DNA from: Hydractinia symbiolongicarpus
Lineage: Eukaryota; Cnidaria; Hydrozoa; Anthoathecata; Hydractiniidae
Assembly (NCBI RefSeq): GCF_029227915.1
Contig: NC_079888.1
Coordinates: 4,723,001-4,787,000 of the forward strand
Direction: 5' to 3'
DNA length: 64,000 nt
This document shows, in pieces, positions 39,623 to 64,000 of this stretch. A program made the translations under genes and the position numbers. Below the pieces are notes generated by a model, which saw only the letters and a program-made list of their open reading frames with translations, was not told the DNA's origin and ran no database searches. The number at the start of each line of letters is the position of its first letter. Position 1 is the stretch's first letter.

Positions 39623-39654
39623 TAGCGGGCAATACCGTGGAACATTGCCCGCTA
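39623..39654. repeat. Small hairpin TAGCGGGCAAT/ATTGCCCGCTA
   Basis: Perfect 11-bp arms around a 10-base loop. It resembles a strong terminator-like hairpin, but in this eukaryotic setting it is more likely a remnant of a palindromic element. It lies about 280 bases beyond the KDM7 stop codon, in the likely 3' UTR or flank. Confidence 0.5.
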
Positions 39655-39929
39655 TGACGGAAGTTTTAACCAATCATATTGCACGATTTTTGAAAATATT
39701 GATACCCTTTTACCCGGGTAATAATTACAAAACTTAAATCGTTAAGACGTAAAAATTTAAAAATGTGCTGTCTGCACCACTCATAAATAAACACTGGTTT
39801 TGTTTTTACACCGGGCATTAGTTAACACCGGTTCAATATAAACAGTGTTTGCGCCAACGTAGACGTGATATAACCACGCGCAAACGCACGAACGAATAAA
39901 CGAGACACACCAATGAATAAACAAGACAC

Positions 39930-58633
<18,704 letters not shown>

Positions 58634-59340
58634 TTTTGTTTGTAAATTTCAGTTCGGCGCCCCCATTTTACACAAAGAACAACACAACAGCTGTGCCTCC
58701 ATATTGAATGCTTTTAGTATACCGCTCGTCGTTCGACTACCGGCAAGATTGTTTCCCTACAAGACAACTTCACCCCAAGCCTCTTATTGCGATTTTGATA
58801 GAAATTATATGTTGTGATATGGAAGGCCCCAACCTCGTCCCCAGGCCCATCTTTCTCTTTCTGACAATCTCGTCTCCGTCTCGGATATCAAAAGGGCGAA
58901 AAATTGCCCTGGGAACAAGGTTGAAAAGTCCCTCAACCTCGTTCCCAGCACATTTTTCTCTTTTTGATGAATTTAAGGACGACACAAGACCCTGGGGACG
59001 TGCGGTTGGAAGGTTACAGGCCAAAGAATATGACCCTAAACTTTTGTGGTATTTATCCCGCTTTACTCTCTGATGAGACAAAAGGTTTTATAAGGAAACT
59101 TTAACTCTTAAAAAACCTTTACGATATCGATAAAAAAATAACTTCTTATATATCGCAAAACAATATCGACCCTATGGACTTTGCTATGACTTTTTACGTC
59201 ACAAAATAGAAAAAGAAGCGCTCTTTTTGCCTGACAGTTTTGCCTGGTTCAAATCTATAAAGACGACAACAGATGCAGAATTAGAAGCAGACGCAAGCAA
59301 TGTGTGAATACTCATAAAGCAAGTGAAGAAGACGTGAAGC
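58634..59340. promoter_or_regulatory. Upstream region of KDM7 with two fold-back elements
   Basis: Contains the presumed KDM7 5' UTR and promoter, perhaps shared with a tentative plus-strand gene. Two adjacent CCTGGGG fold-back copies occupy 58829-58923 (CCAACCTCGTCCCCAGGCCC to GCCCTGGGAACAAGGTTG) and 58933-59010 (TCAACCTCGTTCCCAGCACA to CCTGGGGACGTGCGGTTGG). A TATA-like TCTATAAAG is at about 59261-59269. No exact transcription start can be assigned. Confidence 0.4.
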
Positions 59341-59466
59341 ATGAAGCGTTCAAGCAAAAATATTAAACTTTTCTTATATTCTGCTTCATTTGTTGCTTCA
59401 TTTTGTGTTCTGGCTACATACCTGCTTCATGATTTTTGTAGTGTGCAGAAACGCAACGTAGGCAAG
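59341..59466 (+). CDS. Tentative first coding exon of an unknown type II membrane protein
   Basis: ATG at 59341 opens a 42-codon frame with a short basic head (MKRSSKN) and a hydrophobic segment at about residues 9-29, as in a signal anchor. It ends exactly at a good donor (GGCAAG/GTATGT). A TATAAA-like sequence lies about 75 bases upstream. No downstream exon was found within the window, and the frame continues only 12 codons past the donor. It could be the first exon of a Golgi or membrane enzyme reading rightward, or chance. Confidence 0.25.
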
Positions 59467-60418
59467 GTATGTGTTTTGGGGACGTATGAAAATAAAATGT
59501 TTTAAACTATAGCATGGCACCCGAAAACCTATTTTAAAAAACAAAGCATTTGTCACACACATTGTTATTTAACAATATTAAACATGAAATTTTATGAATG
59601 TTGGCTACCCACATAGATTGGTTAATTCAAGTCGGAGAAAGCTCTTCAGACGTAGATATAGTCTTCTGTAGGCGCGTCTCCTTTTTGACATAAAGGAAAC
59701 AAAGCCAGTAGATATTGCAGCAATTCGAAACAGGATGGACATATGCCTTGACAAGTTAATAAAAAAACACTGCTAAAATCGATTAAAATTTGGAAACGAC
59801 TAATACCTTCAGATATCAAGATTTTCCCTTTTCTTACAAAAATTCGAATCAAAACATTTTAAAATTGTAACAAGTGTTTTTTTTGTCCTTTTTTTGTCGA
59901 AGCGCTCTGCGTTATATTAAAATGACACTCAAAATACAGTACAATGTTTTTGTTTATCTCAAAATTGTCCTCAAATTGACTCGCTTTATTTGCGCAAGTG
60001 TGAACAGCTTGCTTTACGTTCTGATTCACACTTTACTTTTTAAGACCGTATACGCGACCTCTGATGCGCGAAACAATTTTTTACTAAAACTTGCCCGCCA
60101 CACAACTATGCAATGGGGCGTTTAAAGCACTTATTTCAGAGGTTAAACCACCTGGTAGGATCCTTAACTTAATCGCCCCCAGAAACAATTTATTGAAAAT
60201 AACGGCACCGAACTTGTTTTATAATAAACTTCAACTTTATTCCAAGGCCTATTTTGCGCGCTTTCTGATAGTTCGAATGGGTAAAAGGTGCTTCAGTTAA
60301 ATTGACTGTGAAAGCGGTTCGAGACAAGAGACTCTGGGATTGGGGGCACAACACAACAATGAAAGACGTGTGACTTTTTTTCAGGGTAACGTTGTAGCAT
60401 CCATTACAATTATGTAAA
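59467..60418. other. Non-coding stretch, nothing recognised
   Basis: Sequence between the tentative exon and a fold-back element. The open frames of 68-83 codons are AT-rich and without family features. Confidence 0.35.
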
Positions 60419-60513
60419 TGCAACTTCTTCCCCAGGGCTCTCTTTCTCTTTCTTACAATCTCAACCGTCCGAGATTGTCAGAAAGAGAAAAAGAGCCCTG
60501 GGGACAAGGTTGA
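60419..60513. repeat. Best-preserved CCTGGGG fold-back element
   Basis: A near-perfect hairpin: CAACTTCTTCCCCAGGGCTC then TCTTTCTCTTTCT.ACAATCT on the left, and AGATTGTCAGAAAGAGAAAA then AGAGCCCTGGGGACAAGGTTG on the right, with arms of about 45 bp and a tiny loop. It shows the intact structure of the family scattered through this window. Confidence 0.88.
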
Positions 60514-60592
60514 CGTGCATGGTCTGTTTTACCCGAAAATGTCTTTTACTGCTCGATCATGGTTTTTTATCAAAGTGAATAAGCCTTTGGGT

Positions 60593-60989
60593 CTACAATC
60601 CTGGACATAATATTATTGGAAAAGTCCAATTTTTGGCTATTTCTCGAACTGGCCAAATGGAATCGCCTTGTCAAAACTCTGCAGCCGGCAGGCTGCAAAA
60701 GCTTTGCTTTGGGAGATGTGTAGGCCAGGTAAAAAGCATTGAAAATGCGCTACTGGCACTTTCTGCCATGTCCGCACTTCGGAACAATCCACACGACGGC
60801 CCACTAAGGTGCTAAAATTCGGGGAAACGGGGTGTGCTAACGTCAGCAAAAATTAGTATGGGTTAAGAATTTGAAACTAACCAAATAACCTAAGTCTGTT
60901 TGCGATCATTGAAAAATGTTTATAACTGCTTGTGGGACGAACTATGAAATTCGGCCCTCTTTTCCAATAAATTAAGTCCGGGATTGTAG
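60593..60989. mobile_element. 397-bp inverted-repeat element with CTACAATCCCGG termini
   Basis: Left end CTACAATCCTGGACATAATA then TTATTGG and right end CCAATAA then ATTAAGTCCGGGATTGTAG are inverted copies over about 26 bp. The outer bases match those of the 198-bp element at 12853-13050. Two open frames of 60-70 codons inside have no recognised family. The interior is more GC-rich than the flanks. Probably a non-autonomous DNA transposon. Confidence 0.75.
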
Positions 60990-62012
60990 AATGAAGGCAC
61001 TTGTATACAACCCTGTTCCCAAAAGATTTCACATTTGTAAATGTTTACGGCACTATCTAGGTAGGGGCCTTGGAAATAAGGTTGCACAAGATCTCTTGAT
61101 ATTTTCTTAAATTTGTAAAGGTGTCTGGCAATCGGTACTTGATTTTAAAATACAGAGTATAACAAAAAAAATTTAATTTCCAATACGTGACTTTCATGAA
61201 GGTTTCAAAATAAGGTTTTAATGAAAATTAAAACTCTGGTATCAACAGTTTGAGAACGCCAAAAGCGATCCAATGTATCTGCTAAGAAATAAGATATTGA
61301 GTAATATAACTGCATATTTTGATTGAAACAACTACATCGAAAAATTCAAAACAAGATATACGATAAATAAAAACTCTTACATAAAATATAAATACCAATA
61401 TAGTGTACCAAATATAAAATTTAATTACATATTTTTTTAGGTGAGAATAACAGATAGAAAATTAACTCGTAAAAGCAAATAAGGACTTCCTTAAAAAAAT
61501 TTTACATCCTTAGAAAAACCCACAATATTTTATACAATTTTGATAGATTATAGTACAGAGCATAACCATGGCGTAAAAAAGTAAAAGTTCGAATTAAGGC
61601 TGTTTAGTTAACAACTTTAGAGGGATGCAAAATAGTATTGGAGATAAATTCACAAAAACTATTTTGCGCGTAATGTTTCCCTTGATAAGGAAATTAAAAA
61701 CTAGCTAAGTCGCAAAATGTTACCCACGTAAAATTTAATCCATCAATAAGGGGTCAATTAATATTTACATAAGGGCAAAGGGGCGGGGTCAAGGCTATAT
61801 TCTTCATCAACCCTTAGGAAAGTTTTTGGTGTTACTAATCGTTACGATGGGCGTGGCGTGGGTCAAAATTTGTAACTTTAACGTACCTAATTTTTTACTG
61901 ATGTAATTAAAATACTAACAATAAAACCAGAAGCAAACAAAAGAAAGTAAACAAAAGACATAAATTCATATTATTAATCTTAAAGTTCCCGGTGAAAATT
62001 CTTTATTTATAC
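60990..62012. other. 3' flank of the ABCB gene
   Basis: AT-rich sequence, no exon. A TTTATTT at about 62002-62008 reads AATAAA on the minus strand directly after the ABCB stop and could be its polyadenylation signal. A fold-back end (GGGGCCTTGGAAATAAGGTTG) lies near 61065. Confidence 0.4.
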
Positions 62013-63706
62013 CTAAAGTTGAGCTTGATTTAACAAATAATACGCCCCCTTCAAAGCAAGAAGCTCGTGATGATTACCAAGTTCGACGATTTTACCGCCT
62101 TGCATCACGGCTATGACGTCAGCGTTTTGAATCGTCGAAAGTCGGTGAGCAATCACGATAGCCGTACGTCCTTCCATGGCAACATCGAGTGCTTCTTGTA
62201 CAATCTACGACACACAAAGAAAAAAATGTTTGGTTTTAAAGAACGTTCGTATTGTTGTGCTACATCTCTTGTGTGACATGTGTTTCCATCAAAGTTGTAA
62301 CGTTCTGCAAAAGCTGTCTCGAAATATTTTAAGCTTAGTCTAGTATTTTACTGTGATTTTTTTTAAAAAAAAAACAAGAACGGAGATAGATAGAAACAGA
62401 ATCGCGGTATATATGATACAAAACGAAGTACGATCAACTTTATTTAAAGGTCTTTACGAAATATAAAGACATTATTAAGCCAAGACAGAAATTTAAGAAG
62501 TACCTTTTCACTTTCTGAATCTAGAGCTGACGTAGCTTCATCCAGCAGTAAAATTTTCGGATTTCGAATTAACGCACGTGCGATAGCGATTCTTTGTTTT
62601 TGACCACCAGATATTAATGCACCCTTATCTCCAACATTTGTGCTGTAACCCTAAAATATAACTTAAAGGTTGCAAATGCTATCGTCATTCAATAAAGGGA
62701 AAAGTTTTGATTTTGAAGATGACTGCGACGCTACGTATTACGGTGAGCCATGCGTCAGCACGCAAAATTCAAGTGTTGAGTTAAAACGTAAAATACTCCA
62801 ATCATGTAGCAGGTTTCATAACTGTAGTATACTCTCCACCACATGTACTAATTTTTATTCAGAGCTGAAGGAACAAGGCTGGATGTTTTGAACTTCGTAC
62901 TTGACAATGGTCGTTATTAAGAAAATTTTAAGGATATCGAATCAAGTTTTTGTGAAATGTAATTCTACCGAAATATTAGAACCTGCTAACTTTGCAGAGG
63001 TATTGGCGAATTTTGTTTGCTTTTTTTGAAATTTCTCGCGAAAATTTATTCCTACATAAAAGCCCTTAAAAGACGAATTCTTCATTTTTTTGAGAAATTC
63101 GGTAAATTTAATTTTCGCAAAATATTAGAACTTAATTGCAAAAATTAATCAACTTAAGAGCAAAAATTAATTCCCTTTAAGTACTTAAATCATAATGATC
63201 TCTGAGTGAACGATATTTTATAATAAAGTAAAGATATTAACCATTCGAGCATACAAACGTTTTTTATAAGGAGAAAATTATAAAAACAAATTTACCGACA
63301 AGTTCTCGTTTTTCAAGAAAACAATAACTTTACTCAACGAGTTATTAACCAATCAGGAAAAGATATCAGATTTTTGCAAAATTGCACTCGTTACTCGGTA
63401 GAAAATAAAAATATAGCATATATTTCGTGTAGTTTAGCTAATCAAAAAAACAAAAAAAACTCTAACAATATGATAAAGTGAAGGAACACTTACGTTAGGA
63501 AGGTTTGATACAAAATGATGAATATTCGAACTTTTACACGCATCTTCTAACTCGGCTTGCTCGACTTTTCTTTCCTGCTCATTAATACCATAGAGAATGT
63601 TGTCACGAATACTACGTTCAAACAGCACGGGTTCTTGTTGTACGATACCAATCTGCGCGCGCAGCTGTCTGACGTTGTAATCTTTAATTGGTTTGCCATC
63701 GATAAA
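62013..63706 (-). CDS. ABCB1: ABCB-subfamily transporter (P-glycoprotein type), C-terminal nucleotide-binding domain, partial
   Basis: ATP-driven membrane exporter. The last three exons are present: 63494-63706, 62504-62650, 62013-62204. All are joined in phase 0, giving 183 C-terminal residues. In order: Q-loop ([20 protein letters not shown]), helical subdomain, signature LISGGQKQR (usual LSGGQ with I for the first S-side residue), Walker B plus D-loop ([17 protein letters not shown]), H-loop His ([20 protein letters not shown]) and the typical end ([17 protein letters not shown]). The order and wording match the second nucleotide-binding domain of full-length ABCB1/ABCB4/ABCB11. The symbol stands for that group and not for a proven orthologue. 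Walker A and all membrane segments lie beyond 64000. The first listed exon begins at an acceptor (TTTTAG/TTTATCGATGG), so more exons lie upstream. Confidence 0.93.
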
Positions 63707-64000
63707 CTAAAAGAATGCGAAATACAAAAAAAAATTATCCTCCTTCTTTACGTTAATGTTACAACATCACGGACGAATACCGATGGGAATATATACAGCA
63801 GTATCGAATTTTTACAGTGTTTGTTATGACCTGACAGTATTAAATTCTTACATTGCCATAATTCGCAAATTTCCAAACCATCTTGAATATGGCATGTATT
63901 GAAACTTTATAAACTTTTGACACAAACAAAAATCAGCGAGGTTTAAAATACGATACAGATATATAAAAAAAAGCAAAAAACATCTCAATGTAAACTGTAA
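63707..64000 (-). other. Intron of the ABCB gene reaching the window edge
   Basis: No exon homologous to the Walker A region is seen here, so this is the intron 5' of the Q-loop exon. It runs off the right edge. Confidence 0.6.

Noticed and set aside
39623-39654. Bacterial-type intrinsic terminator
   Set aside because: The hairpin is strong, but there is no bacterial gene context; the window is clearly eukaryotic.
60633-60849. Overlapping 60- and 70-codon frames on both strands
   Set aside because: They lie inside an inverted-repeat element, overlap each other and show no family features.

Overview
The window is AT-rich nuclear DNA of an animal. It has GT-AG introns, animal-type gene families, and a heavy load of small palindromic and terminal-inverted-repeat elements. 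Gene content (KDM7/PHF8 demethylase, cathepsin C, ISY1, ABCB transporter), short introns and repeat style suggest a non-bilaterian such as a cnidarian. That placement is inference; no species-specific marker was recognised. All five intact protein-coding loci, one broken locus and the partial gene at the right edge lie on the minus strand.

Left part (1-12 kb): three tandem genes for a secreted metallo-beta-lactamase-fold protein, at 2897-3796 (intact), 6739-7710 (broken by two in-frame stops and a lost zinc ligand) and 9693-10706 (intact, with a probable GPI-anchor tail). Each coding region is a single exon, and the two intact ones appear to have an intron in the 5' UTR. Tandem repeats and fold-back elements fill the space between them.

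Middle (14-30 kb): two tandem cathepsin C (dipeptidyl peptidase 1) genes, 14165-20859 and 22177-26071. Each has six coding exons with the same intron positions and phases, and each can be assembled without a break (458 and 462 residues). Both keep the catalytic Cys-His-Asn and the N-terminal Asp of the exclusion domain. A single-exon ISY1 splicing-factor gene follows at 28807-29643.

30-40 kb: no cellular gene is supported. A decayed L2/CR1/Jockey-like non-LTR retrotransposon (about 31950-33770), a 603-bp TA-flanked inverted-repeat element (34753-35355) and hairpin elements are present.

40-58.6 kb: one large gene for a KDM7/PHF8-type histone lysine demethylase (PHD finger plus JmjC). It can be followed through 22 coding exons from the ATG at 58633 to the stop at 39930 and predicts 889 residues. 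Its 6.8-kb first intron holds an antisense 5'-truncated RTE retrotransposon with a zinc finger and an inverted-repeat element containing a 21-G run.

58.6-64 kb: a promoter-like gap, a tentative plus-strand first exon (59341-59466), more inverted-repeat elements, and the last three exons of an ABCB (P-glycoprotein type) transporter that runs off the right edge.

The genes are not an operon-like unit. The clearest biological themes are local duplication of two secreted or lysosomal hydrolase families and a dense, layered population of small non-autonomous DNA elements.
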